The notes under the pieces were generated by a model, which did not search any database, had not been told where the DNA came from, and worked only from the letters and a program-made list of their open reading frames with translations. Below, piece after piece: positions 29,673 to 40,605 of a stretch of DNA of 64,000 nucleotides. Position numbers and translations under genes: made by a program. Numbering within the stretch: the first letter of the stretch is position 1; every line of letters starts with the position of its first letter. Source of the DNA: Rhodococcus sp. 1163 (GTDB lineage Bacteria; Actinomycetota; Actinomycetes; Mycobacteriales; Mycobacteriaceae); NCBI RefSeq assembly GCF_002091985.1, contig NZ_MKKX01000035.1, positions 1 through 64,000 of the forward strand, read 5' to 3'.

Positions 29673-29805
29673 GATGATGACTCTCCTTCGTTCTTGCTGA
29701 CGATGTCTTTCTACACGCGAACTACGCCGAAGCACACGAGGCTCGCTGTGACTGGTGGTGCAATTGTTGATCGGTTCCCCCGGCAGCTCGCCCCCGCACA
29801 CGCAG

Positions 29806-29839
29806 AAATGCCGCCCTGCAACTGGTGCAGGACGGCATT
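29806..29839 (-). terminator. Rho-independent-type terminator behind the 29875-30876 gene
   Basis: AAATGCCG and CGGCATTT flank a second paired block (CCTGCA/TGCAGG) around a 5-nt loop, with one mismatch in the stem. It lies 36-69 nt beyond the stop at 29875. Confidence 0.75.
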
Positions 29840-29874
29840 TGTGCGAATCTACGAACTCGATCTCGTCTTCGAGA

Positions 29875-30876
29875 TCAGGCGTTCAGAGCCTCGAGGATCT
29901 GGCCACGGGCCTTGAACAGCTCGGAGGACCAGTACGGCCACGCGTGGATACCGCTAGCCGGGAAGTCGAACGTCGCCGGGATACCGAGCGTCGCCAGGCG
30001 GACCTGGAATGCGCGGCTGTTGGCGAGCGCCAGGGCTTCGAGAGCCATGCCGTTTGCCGTGTTGTAGAAGTCGATCGGAGCACGCGGCTTGTCGAACTCG
30101 CCGGGCAGACCACTGGCAGCCGAAACGTACAGCGACAAGCCCTTCAGCTTCGGAGCGAAGACGAACGGGTCGTTGCGAAGCCACGCCGGGCTCCAGGGCG
30201 GTCCCCACATGGAGTCGACGTTGAACCACGACTGCGAGAGCATCGCCACGCGGATTGCTTCACGCATTCCGGGCGCCGAGATGTTCAGGTATCCGGAGAA
30301 CGAACCGGCGAACTTGAACTGGTCGCGGTGGTAAGCGGCGAGCGTCAGTGCAGCCGAGCCACCCATCGAGATTCCGACGACAGCGTTGTTGTTACGCGAA
30401 ACGCCGTAGTTCTCCAGGTAGGCCGGAAGATCCTCGGTCAGGAAGGTCTCCCACTTGTAAGTGACTTCCTGGCCGTTGAGGTTGGACGCGGCGTACCAGT
30501 CACTGTAGAAGCTGGCCTGCCCACCGACGGGCATGACGAGCGTGACGTTGTCGCCGGCGAACTGATCCTGCGCATTGGTCTCGAAGGACCATGCATTGCG
30601 GTCGTCGCGGGCGCGGAGTCCGTCGAGCAGGTAGAGAGCGGCATCGCCGCCACGCGCTGCCCACTGGACCTGAACCTTGATCGGACCCATCTCGGATGGG
30701 ACGAACAGGTCTTCGCGTCCACCGGACGGGGCCTTGTGAACCACTGCGCTCGGTGCTGCGAGAGCGGTTGCGCCACCCACGACACCGACGGTGAGTGGGA
30801 GGACCAGGGCTGCCGCGCCGACGCCGATGAGGCGCTTACCCCACCTAGCTTTACTGCTGAGGCCAGCAAATCGCAT
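29875..30876 (-). CDS. Mycolyltransferase, antigen 85-like
   Basis: Secreted acyltransferase that forms trehalose dimycolate and mycolyl-arabinogalactan. The 333 residues have a signal peptide ending near ALA-APSA (residue 40), LYLLDGLRARDD, the strongly conserved PVGGQASFYSDWY, and nucleophile Ser170 in GISMGGSAAL, with a C-terminal His in GIHAWPYWSSEL. No LGFP repeats. The start at ATG 30876 gives a normal signal peptide; the longer frame to 30945 does not. It is about half identical, by eye, to the following gene and occupies the fbpA (Rv3804c) position. A terminator-like hairpin follows, so it may be its own unit. Confidence 0.94.
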   Translation of the reverse strand: MRFAGLSSKARWGKRLIGVGAAALVLPLTVGVVGGATALAAPSAVVHKAPSGGREDLFVPSEMGPIKVQVQWAARGGDAALYLLDGLRARDDRNAWSFETNAQDQFAGDNVTLVMPVGGQASFYSDWYAASNLNGQEVTYKWETFLTEDLPAYLENYGVSRNNNAVVGISMGGSAALTLAAYHRDQFKFAGSFSGYLNISAPGMREAIRVAMLSQSWFNVDSMWGPPWSPAWLRNDPFVFAPKLKGLSLYVSAASGLPGEFDKPRAPIDFYNTANGMALEALALANSRAFQVRLATLGIPATFDFPASGIHAWPYWSSELFKARGQILEALNA

Positions 30877-31014
30877 GAATCGTGCTCTCTCTCGTCTACT
30901 GCAGGTCTCCGCGATGTTGCGGCGCCCGGCGTGCCAACAGGGCATCTTCGGCCCTGCCGGGCCGTAAGCAAAGGGGTATTCGGTGGTGAAGCAAAACTGG
31001 AGGGTATTCCACCC

Positions 31015-31069
31015 ATCAGCCCCAGAGCAAAACTGTGGCGTTTAGGCCGCAGATCCGCCTGGGGCTGAT
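31015..31069. other. Long nested inverted repeat between two mycolyltransferase genes
   Basis: ATCAGCCCCAG and CTGGGGCTGAT are perfect 11-bp arms, enclosing an inner pairable block (CTGTGGC/GCCGCAG). It lies about 100 nt beyond the stop at 31169 and about 140 nt before the ATG at 30876, so it may be a terminator or a leader structure. Nothing else is seen in this 292-nt gap. Confidence 0.6.
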
Positions 31070-31168
31070 ATCAGAAACTGAGACTAGCCTGTGAAAGCCC
31101 CGCTGACCAGCCCGTAAACGTCGTGAACTTTCACAACGGGCCGGAAAACGGGGACTTCGCCGGGGACC

Positions 31169-32161
31169 TTACCCGATATTTGCACTCAGATCAGGCGCCA
31201 TGATGTGAGCCTGTTCCTGCCAGTAGCCCCACTGATGGGTTCCCACTGCCGGGAATGCGTACGTCACGTTGTTCGCACCGAGGCTCGCCATACGGATCTG
31301 GAACGCACGACTGTTGGCCAGCGCGATAGCTTCGAGTCCCATGGCGTTACCTGTGTTGAAGTAGTCGATCGGAGAACGCGGCTGATCGAGTCCGCCCGGC
31401 AGACCGCTTCCTGCGAAGACCCACACGCGGGTGCCGTTGTCGCGAAGTCGCGGTGCGAACACGAACGGATCGTTACGCAACCACGCCGGATCCCACGGCG
31501 GTCCCCACATTGCGTCGATGTTGAAGCGACCCGAATCGAGGAGTGCAAGACGCATTGCCTCGCGCATTCCGGGCGCCGAGATGTTCAGGTAGCCGGACAA
31601 CGAGCCCGCGTAGCTGAACTGGTCGGGGTGGTAGGCGGCGAGCGTCAGCGCAGCGCTGCCGCCCATCGAGATGCCAACGACGCCGTTGCGATTCGGATTG
31701 AAGCCGAGGCGGCTGGAGAGGTTGTTGCGCAGATTCTGCGTCAGGAACGTCTCCCACTTGTACGTGGTCTGCTGTCCGTTGAAGTTGGACGGTGCGTACC
31801 AGTCGCTGTAGAAGCTCGACTGTCCGCCGACAGGCTGGACGACGTTGATGTTCCACGAAGCCAAGTACGCTCCGACGTCGGTCTCGTGCTCCCAGCCGGA
31901 AATGTCGTTGGTGGCGCGCAGGCCGTCGAGTAGGTAGACCACACGATTGGTGTTGCCGTCAGCAGCGCGCCAGATGCGGCTCTTGATCGGGCCCATGCTG
32001 GAGTCGGTGACGAAGTCGAACGCTCGCGAATCGAACGCTGCGTTGGCGGTCGCCCCTGTCCCGGCCACGGCCAGACCGGCGGGCAGGATCACGGCGAGCA
32101 TCAGCGCTGTGAGCACCCGACGCACCCGTCCCGCGCCGCTCTTCTTGGTTCTTCCCAGCAT
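31169..32161 (-). CDS. Mycolyltransferase, antigen 85-like, second copy
   Basis: A 330-residue secreted mycolyltransferase, paralogous to the gene downstream of it. Signal peptide with a cleavage site around ANAAFD (residue 41); VVYLLDGLRATND; PVGGQSSFYSDWY; nucleophile Ser165 in GISMGGSAAL; C-terminal His in VGTHQWGYWQEQ. The shared block NISAPGMREA and SMWGPPW/AMWGPPW regions show recent common origin with its neighbour. It lies next to aftB as fbpA does in M. tuberculosis. Substrate preference among trehalose, glucose and arabinan cannot be predicted. Confidence 0.94.
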   Translation of the reverse strand: MLGRTKKSGAGRVRRVLTALMLAVILPAGLAVAGTGATANAAFDSRAFDFVTDSSMGPIKSRIWRAADGNTNRVVYLLDGLRATNDISGWEHETDVGAYLASWNINVVQPVGGQSSFYSDWYAPSNFNGQQTTYKWETFLTQNLRNNLSSRLGFNPNRNGVVGISMGGSAALTLAAYHPDQFSYAGSLSGYLNISAPGMREAMRLALLDSGRFNIDAMWGPPWDPAWLRNDPFVFAPRLRDNGTRVWVFAGSGLPGGLDQPRSPIDYFNTGNAMGLEAIALANSRAFQIRMASLGANNVTYAFPAVGTHQWGYWQEQAHIMAPDLSANIG

Positions 32162-32356
32162 GCAGTCTTACCTCTCAGCGGTGTGGTGATCCGTACCAGT
32201 GGGCTATTCGCCCGTTTCAGCGGTATGAAATTTGGTCCTTGCGGGACCAGCATTCACACACATCTTTCGCATACATCGGCCGAAGCGCGATACCCGTTAC
32301 TAAAATGAGATATCCCATCTTGGCCTCGAATGGATATCGAAGCAACCGACGGCCGC

Positions 32357-34213
32357 TTAATTGTCCCCCTGCAGGATAGGGGGCTCTAAACCACATCTCT
32401 GTATTTCGTACTCCGGAACTCGATCGAATCGGTAGCCGGCATAGAACAGCGAACGTTTGATGTTCCTGACGAACAACTCTTTCGTCAGCGGGGCGCGATA
32501 CGAATCGATGAGTTCACGGGTGTCCTCACAAGAGAGAGCTACACGCGCCTGGGCGACCCAGTCCTCGTCCATGTACCAGGGCAGGAAGGGATGTTTGTCG
32601 ACGAGACCCAGATCGGCTACGACCCAGTCCGGGTACAGGTTCTTGTCGTGCCCGATGCGGCCGTTCTCCAGCCGCTCGGTGTGCGAAGCCAGCGGGTAGG
32701 CAAGGCCCATTTGATCGATTACCCGCACATCGAGGCCGACGTTCATGCTCGTCATGCCCAGGTTCAAGAAGTAGACCGTGTGACCAGCGCCACCTGGGGG
32801 TATCGGCAGCGGCGGTGGCACGACATCCCAGTAGGTGAACTGGGCCGAGGGCAACAAGAGTCCGCCGTCCGGGGTGTTCGCGATGGTTTCGACCATCGGT
32901 CGCATCCGCGGGTAGTCGAGGTAGTCCGACGCGAGAATCGGGTGCGCATGCCCGGTATTGAGGGAGTAGAAGGCACGCTCGTCGACGATTCCACTGCGAC
33001 CGACGATGGAGCCCTCCGGCATTCCCGTCGTGTTGGCGGCAAAGAATGCCCACACGATCGTCACCAGCCACAGAACGCCGCCGCCTGCCGCTGTCAAGAC
33101 CTGCCGTGTATCGGAACTTTTGTTCGGAATTGTCACGGGCAACACCGAAATAGGGAGAAGCAGAGTGAACAATGCCGGCAGGAGTGTGCGACCGTGCATG
33201 AAATCGCCGCCGACTCGAACTGCATAAACCGCCGAGAGAAGTCCACCGATCAGGACGAATGCGACGACCGCGGTCCGGCTGCGTAAAAGGCCTTGCGCAT
33301 CTCGGCGCGATCTCGGAATTCGTAGGCCGGCGCGCCCTGACATAGCAGCTGTCACCACCCCTGCGACGAGCATCAGTAGCAGCGGCAACCAGAGCATGTA
33401 CGGTCCGAGCAAATTCCACAGATAATCGAATCCCTGTGCCCACTTTGCGCCGCCCGCATCCTTGGACACCGCAGTGTTCGGGTAGGGCAACCCGTAGTAA
33501 CCCATCCGCCAAATCTGATATCCGACCGGCACGATGCCTGCGACGACGAAGACTGCGAGACGACTCTTCCAGGATTGACGCGCAAGAAACAGCATGATGA
33601 GCGCGAGCCCCGACAGGATGAGGAGTTCCGGGCGCACCAGCGGACCGAGGCCGGCCCAGAAGGCAAGGAACAGCCACGCGGGGCCACTGATGGTTCTGGT
33701 GCTCCAGCGGACCATCAGCAACCACAGCGCTGCAATCCAGAAAATGACCAGACATGTCTCGAGACCCGAAGTGGCGAAGTCTCGGGCAGGAGGAACCGCG
33801 ATGTAGACGAGCACCCCAGCGGGAAGGTAGGCCACCACGCCGGCCGACCGCGTCCGAAGCGCGTAGGTACCGAACATCGCCAGCACGATCGCAGCGGTCG
33901 ACAAGACCAACGCTATGGTCAGGACCACGTACTCGAGACGTATCTCGCTGAGCCAGCTGACCGCATAGACCAGGTAGGTCCAGATGGTGCTGGTGTTGGT
34001 CTCCACACGCTCGCCGGCGTTGAAGACCGGGCCGTTGCCGGCCAGAAGATTGCGGACCGTACGGAGAACGATCAGACCGTCGTCGGCGATCCACCGCCGT
34101 TCCCAGGCACCGACAAGGAACAACAGTGCGGACACGGCAACACCGATGCCGAAGATCGTCCTCGACGTGCGTGTAGGGGCGGGCAGCACCTCACGCGAGG
34201 TAGACGGCGACAA
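32357..34213 (-). CDS. aftB: Terminal beta-(1->2)-arabinofuranosyltransferase AftB
   Basis: Adds the terminal beta-(1->2)-linked arabinofuranose residues that carry the mycolates. GT-C protein of about 618 residues with many hydrophobic helices; the catalytic acidic pair is Asp44-Asp45 in RRWIADDGLIVLR, and AGNGPVFNAGERVETNTST matches the mycobacterial protein closely. The start is uncertain: TTG at 34213 has GGAG 6 nt upstream and overlaps ubiA by 23 nt, while a GTG at 34189, just past the ubiA stop, would also give a good N-terminus. It is the last gene of the glf-glfT2-PAP2-ubiA-aftB series. Confidence 0.94.
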   Translation of the reverse strand: MSPSTSREVLPAPTRTSRTIFGIGVAVSALLFLVGAWERRWIADDGLIVLRTVRNLLAGNGPVFNAGERVETNTSTIWTYLVYAVSWLSEIRLEYVVLTIALVLSTAAIVLAMFGTYALRTRSAGVVAYLPAGVLVYIAVPPARDFATSGLETCLVIFWIAALWLLMVRWSTRTISGPAWLFLAFWAGLGPLVRPELLILSGLALIMLFLARQSWKSRLAVFVVAGIVPVGYQIWRMGYYGLPYPNTAVSKDAGGAKWAQGFDYLWNLLGPYMLWLPLLLMLVAGVVTAAMSGRAGLRIPRSRRDAQGLLRSRTAVVAFVLIGGLLSAVYAVRVGGDFMHGRTLLPALFTLLLPISVLPVTIPNKSSDTRQVLTAAGGGVLWLVTIVWAFFAANTTGMPEGSIVGRSGIVDERAFYSLNTGHAHPILASDYLDYPRMRPMVETIANTPDGGLLLPSAQFTYWDVVPPPLPIPPGGAGHTVYFLNLGMTSMNVGLDVRVIDQMGLAYPLASHTERLENGRIGHDKNLYPDWVVADLGLVDKHPFLPWYMDEDWVAQARVALSCEDTRELIDSYRAPLTKELFVRNIKRSLFYAGYRFDRVPEYEIQRCGLEPPILQGDN

Positions 34214-35096
34214 CCACTACTCCGATCCACGCAAGCGCGAGTACCTGCAACACCCGATCGCCCAACGCGATCTCCTCGGGTTCGCCTGCCTCGCCTCCAT
34301 CGACATCCACTGCGTAACGCAGGATAGCGATAGTGAACGGAATCATCGAGATTGCGAACCAGTTGGTGGTGGTTGCGGCGTCCTGTTCGAAAGCCCACAG
34401 GCCGTAGCAGAGCACGACAGCGGTAGCCGAAAGCGTCCACACGAATCGCAGATAGGTGGTCGTGTAGTTCTCCAGCGACTTACGGATCTTCGCGCCCGTA
34501 CGCTCGGCGAACTGCAACTCCGCGTACCGCTTACCGGCGGCCATGAACAGCGACCCGAACGCCATGATCAGCAGGAACCACTGCGAGAGCTGAATGGACG
34601 CGGCCACACCACCCGCGATGGCCCGGAGCAGGAATCCCGAGGACACGATGCAGATGTCCAGCACGGCCTGATGCTTGAGTCCGAAGCAGTACGCCAGCTG
34701 GACGACGATGTACACCCCGATGACCAGGGCAAGCTTCCAGTTCGCGAAGAAAGACAGTCCGACGGCAAGGCTCAGGGACACCACGGCCATCGCGAACGCG
34801 AGGTTGACCGGCAGCACACCTGCAGCGATGGGACGGAAACGCTTGGTCGGGTGCGCGCGGTCGGCCTCGACATCGAGGGCGTCGTTGACCAGGTAGATGC
34901 CCGATGCCGCGAAACAGAACACGACGAAGGCCAGTGCGACGGGAAGAAGCACATCACCTTCGGTGACAGATCCCGCAGCCAGCGGCGCGGCGAGTACCAA
35001 GACGTTCTTGACCCACTGCCGGGGTCGAAGCGCCTTGATCACGCCTTCGGCAAGATTCTTCGGTGGTGCTCCGACGACGGAGGCTTCCTCGCTCAT
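34191..35096 (-). CDS. ubiA: Decaprenyl-phosphate phosphoribosyltransferase (UbiA)
   Basis: UbiA-family prenyltransferase that joins decaprenyl phosphate and phosphoribosyl pyrophosphate, making the precursor later used by DprE1/DprE2. The 301 residues form about nine helices; the Mg-binding aspartate motif reads YLVNDALDVEADR (about residues 68-80), and RPRQWVKN near the N-terminus is typical. Its ATG overlaps the stop of the PAP2 phosphatase gene as ATGA. Its job links this operon biochemically to dprE1-dprE2 at the other end of the cluster. Confidence 0.96.
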   Translation of the reverse strand: MSEEASVVGAPPKNLAEGVIKALRPRQWVKNVLVLAAPLAAGSVTEGDVLLPVALAFVVFCFAASGIYLVNDALDVEADRAHPTKRFRPIAAGVLPVNLAFAMAVVSLSLAVGLSFFANWKLALVIGVYIVVQLAYCFGLKHQAVLDICIVSSGFLLRAIAGGVAASIQLSQWFLLIMAFGSLFMAAGKRYAELQFAERTGAKIRKSLENYTTTYLRFVWTLSATAVVLCYGLWAFEQDAATTTNWFAISMIPFTIAILRYAVDVDGGEAGEPEEIALGDRVLQVLALAWIGVVVVAVYLA

Positions 35097-35617
35097 TTGT
35101 CTCCTTCGAACTTCAGGATGGCGGCTGCCGATATCGCGCCGAGCGCAGATCCTGCAAGTACATCAGTCGGGTAATGGACACCGAGAACGAGCCGCGAGAG
35201 CAGCATCGGTGGTACTAAGACAGCGGGCACCAGGACCGCTGTCAACGGTAGTCCGGTCAACCGGCCGAGCAACACCGCGGCTGCAGTAGTCGAGGTCGCG
35301 TGCGAAGACGGAAAGCTCAATTTGCTGGGAGTGGAGACATTGATGAGCACCGACGGATCGTTGGGGCGCGGACGCCGCACAACTCTCTTGATCACGATCG
35401 ACGCGGCATGCGAACCCACTGCGCCGACGGCGACGCCCGCCCACTGCCGCCTTCGCGGAGCATCGAGCAGAGCGCCGACGCCCGCGATGGCGACCCAACC
35501 CAGAGCATGCTCGCCGAAGTGCGACATGCCCCGGGCAACTGCAACGGCGCCTGGTTGCGCGCCGACCGTCGACTGAATCTTCGACAGAATGCGAACCTCG
35601 GCAGGCGAGCCGTTCAC
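35093..35617 (-). CDS. PAP2-family phosphatase (Rv3807c-like)
   Basis: Probably removes the 5-phosphate from decaprenyl-phosphoryl-5-phosphoribose, between UbiA and DprE1; this role is proposed for the family in this locus and is not proven. All three PAP2 motifs are visible: KRVVRRPRP, SFPSSHAT and SRLVLGVHYPTD. The start is GTG at 35617, 4 nt after the glfT2 stop and with GAGGG upstream; it gives 174 residues, close to Rv3807c. The longer frame up to 35860 runs inside glfT2 and is rejected. Confidence 0.92.
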   Translation of the reverse strand: MNGSPAEVRILSKIQSTVGAQPGAVAVARGMSHFGEHALGWVAIAGVGALLDAPRRRQWAGVAVGAVGSHAASIVIKRVVRRPRPNDPSVLINVSTPSKLSFPSSHATSTTAAAVLLGRLTGLPLTAVLVPAVLVPPMLLSRLVLGVHYPTDVLAGSALGAISAAAILKFEGDK

Positions 35618-35621
35618 GCCC

Positions 35622-38761
<3,140 letters not shown>

Positions 38762-38763
38762 TC

Positions 38764-38769
38764 AGGGTA
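38764..38769 (-). promoter_or_regulatory. Putative -10 box, leaderless start of glf
   Basis: On the minus strand TACCCT is followed by 8 nt and GTG. No Shine-Dalgarno sequence precedes any candidate glf start. Confidence 0.45.
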
Positions 38770-38787
38770 TCCGACAACCCGCACACC

Positions 38788-38900
38788 CTCCGCTCCTGAC
38801 CGCCAAAGTCACTCCGCAGGCTCCGCTCCTGACCCCTCCGAGTCACTCCGCAGGCTCCGCTCCTGACCGCCGAAGTCACTCCGCAGGCTCCGCTCCTGCC
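38788..38900 (-). repeat. 33-34-bp tandem repeat array at the end of cobF
   Basis: Three full units starting CTCCGCTCCTGAC (38788, 38821, 38855) and one partial unit (38888). Read on the minus strand each unit is GGCAGGAGCGGAGCCTGCGG-like; the first one met supplies the last codons and the TGA of cobF. There are no unique spacers, so this is not a CRISPR. A single diverged unit lies at 39657-39680. Confidence 0.88.
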
Positions 38901-39640
38901 CGCAAGAGGTAGGTATCCATAACCCATCCGTGCTGGCTCTTGAGCTCTGCGCGCACCTGGTCGATCTCGTCGATGCAGTCGTCCAACCTGCCGGACACCA
39001 ACTTTTCATCCACTGTTCCCAGATTGGCGCCCCAGTGAATGCCCCAGCGGTCCTCCCCGACCAGCGCTCGGCAGGCCAGGTGTCCGTCGAGCATGACCAC
39101 GATATTGTCCGCTCCGGCCGTTACGTCGGCCTCGAGGGCCCGGCCGGTGGTGATGGTGATCGGACCACCGATTCGGTTGAGCACCAAACGGTGGGCGGCG
39201 GCGAGCATCGACACACTGCTGATGCCTGGCGTGACGTCATAGTCGATATCGAGGGTCCCGAAGTCACGGACCCGCTCGATCACTCTGATGGTGCTGTCGT
39301 AGAGCGCAGGGTCACCCCAGACGAGGAATCCCACGGTCGCCGAAGGGTCCAGCCCGAGCAGCACGTCCTCGTAGGCGCGGGCGCGGGCGTCGTGCCAGTC
39401 CAGTACTGCGGTCCCGTAGTCGCTGGGCTTCCGATCACGCTTCGGGTCGGGGACCGCGACGACGCGGTACTTCCCCGGCACATGACGTCGCAGAATCTCA
39501 GCGCGCGCCTCACCTAGATCACCCACCGATGCTCCCTTGTCCGCGACGAGGAACACATCGACCTCGCGAAGCTTCCCGACAGCCTGGACGGTGATCTGGT
39601 CCGGATGCCCGCCCCCGATTCCGACGAGATGGATTTTCAT
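38876..39640 (-). CDS. cobF: Precorrin-6A synthase (deacetylating) CobF
   Basis: SAM-dependent methyltransferase of the aerobic cobalamin pathway; methylates precorrin-5 at C1 with loss of acetate. The 254 residues start MKIHLVGIGGGHPDQIT, the SAM-binding tetrapyrrole-methylase N-terminus, and continue with FLVWGDPALYDSTIRV, VTPGISSVSML and DRWGIHWGANLG. The ATG overlaps the cobM stop (ATGA). The last residues RAGAEPAE and the stop codon come from the 33-bp repeat array, so the native C-terminus has been replaced or extended by repeat DNA. Confidence 0.94.
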   Translation of the reverse strand: MKIHLVGIGGGHPDQITVQAVGKLREVDVFLVADKGASVGDLGEARAEILRRHVPGKYRVVAVPDPKRDRKPSDYGTAVLDWHDARARAYEDVLLGLDPSATVGFLVWGDPALYDSTIRVIERVRDFGTLDIDYDVTPGISSVSMLAAAHRLVLNRIGGPITITTGRALEADVTAGADNIVVMLDGHLACRALVGEDRWGIHWGANLGTVDEKLVSGRLDDCIDEIDQVRAELKSQHGWVMDTYLLRAGAEPAE

Positions 39641-40416
39641 CGTGACCCGCCTGGTCGTTCCGCAGGCTCCACTCCTGCCCGATCTCGGCAAGCGTCGTAG
39701 AGATGCGATTCCGCGCCGGGCGTGCGGCCCACCGCAGGTCCGACGAGAATGACCGCGGCCTGGCGGAGCCCTGCGGCCTCGACCTGGTCGGCGATGTCGG
39801 CGAGAGTTCCGTTCAGGACGAGCTGATCGGGCTTGCTCGCATGAAAGACGACAGCGGCCGGGCAACCGGCGCCGTACTCACCGACGATCTCCTCGACCAA
39901 CGCCCGAATCCGAGTGATGGCCAGATGCAGCACCAGCGTCGACCGCGTTTCGGCGAACCGCGACAGCGCCTCGGTGTCCGGCATAACCGTCGAGCGCGCT
40001 TGCGTCCGTGTCAGCACCACGGACTGTGTGACCTCGGGGACTGTCAGCTCGATGCGCAGTGTGGCAGCGGCCGCGGCGTACGCGGGAACCCCGGGAGTGA
40101 CATCCCAGGGCACTCCCGCGGCGTCCAGGCGGGCCGACTGCTCCGCGAGTGCGGAGTACAGCGACGGATCTCCCGAGCACAGCCGTGCGACGTCGTCACC
40201 ACGTCGATGAGCGTCGACGAGTTCTTGCGTGATCGTGTCCAGGTCGAGCCGAGCTGTGTCGACGAGTCGAGCGCCCGGTGGACAGTGCGCGAGAATCGCG
40301 TCGTCGATATACGTACCAGCGTAAACACACACTGGACTGGCGTTGAGCAGCTCGACTGCGCGCAGCGTCAGCAGGTCGGGTGCACCGGGACCGGCGCCGA
40401 TGAAGTGGACTGTCAC
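39637..40416 (-). CDS. cobM: Precorrin-4 C(11)-methyltransferase CobM
   Basis: Methylates precorrin-4 at C11 in cobalamin synthesis. The 259 residues show VHFIGAGPGAPDLLTLRAVE, VCVYAGTYID, ARLCSGDPSLYSAL and DVTPGVPAYAAAAA, all typical. GTG start at 40416; the frame extends upstream to 40611 but only this start gives the family N-terminus. It is coupled to cobF by a 4-nt overlap. Its C-terminal RAGVEPAERPGGSR is encoded by a diverged single unit of the 33-bp repeat that also ends cobF. The two form a small cob operon, divergent from the amidase gene. Confidence 0.94.
   Translation of the reverse strand: MTVHFIGAGPGAPDLLTLRAVELLNASPVCVYAGTYIDDAILAHCPPGARLVDTARLDLDTITQELVDAHRRGDDVARLCSGDPSLYSALAEQSARLDAAGVPWDVTPGVPAYAAAAATLRIELTVPEVTQSVVLTRTQARSTVMPDTEALSRFAETRSTLVLHLAITRIRALVEEIVGEYGAGCPAAVVFHASKPDQLVLNGTLADIADQVEAAGLRQAAVILVGPAVGRTPGAESHLYDACRDRAGVEPAERPGGSR
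39657..39680 (-). repeat. Single diverged unit of the 33-bp repeat at the cobM end
   Basis: On the minus strand GGGCAGGAGTGGAGCCTGCG matches the 38788-38900 units with one difference. It encodes RAGVEPAE near the CobM C-terminus. Confidence 0.75.
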
Positions 40417-40605
40417 AAGGCAAAAGCGTAGGCGGTGAGATTCGACGCGCCGCACGTACTGGCAATCCGCGCGGTGGCTAACTCTCAAGCTAAGGTTTAG
40501 CCTTGTGTCGGATGGGGTGGATGTGATCCGTGTTGCTGTAGCGATTACCGCAGCGTGGGAACGCACCACCTCATAATCAGTTCGCCTACAACCAGGAGTA
40601 CCGCC

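Noticed and set aside
38788-38900. Possible CRISPR array
   Set aside because: Units are directly adjacent without unique spacers and run into the cobF coding sequence.
40483-40507. Possible IdeR box upstream of the amidase gene (TAAGGTTTAGCCTTG)
   Set aside because: Only one half-site fits the consensus; the other half lacks the CCTAA end, unlike the good match at 62997.
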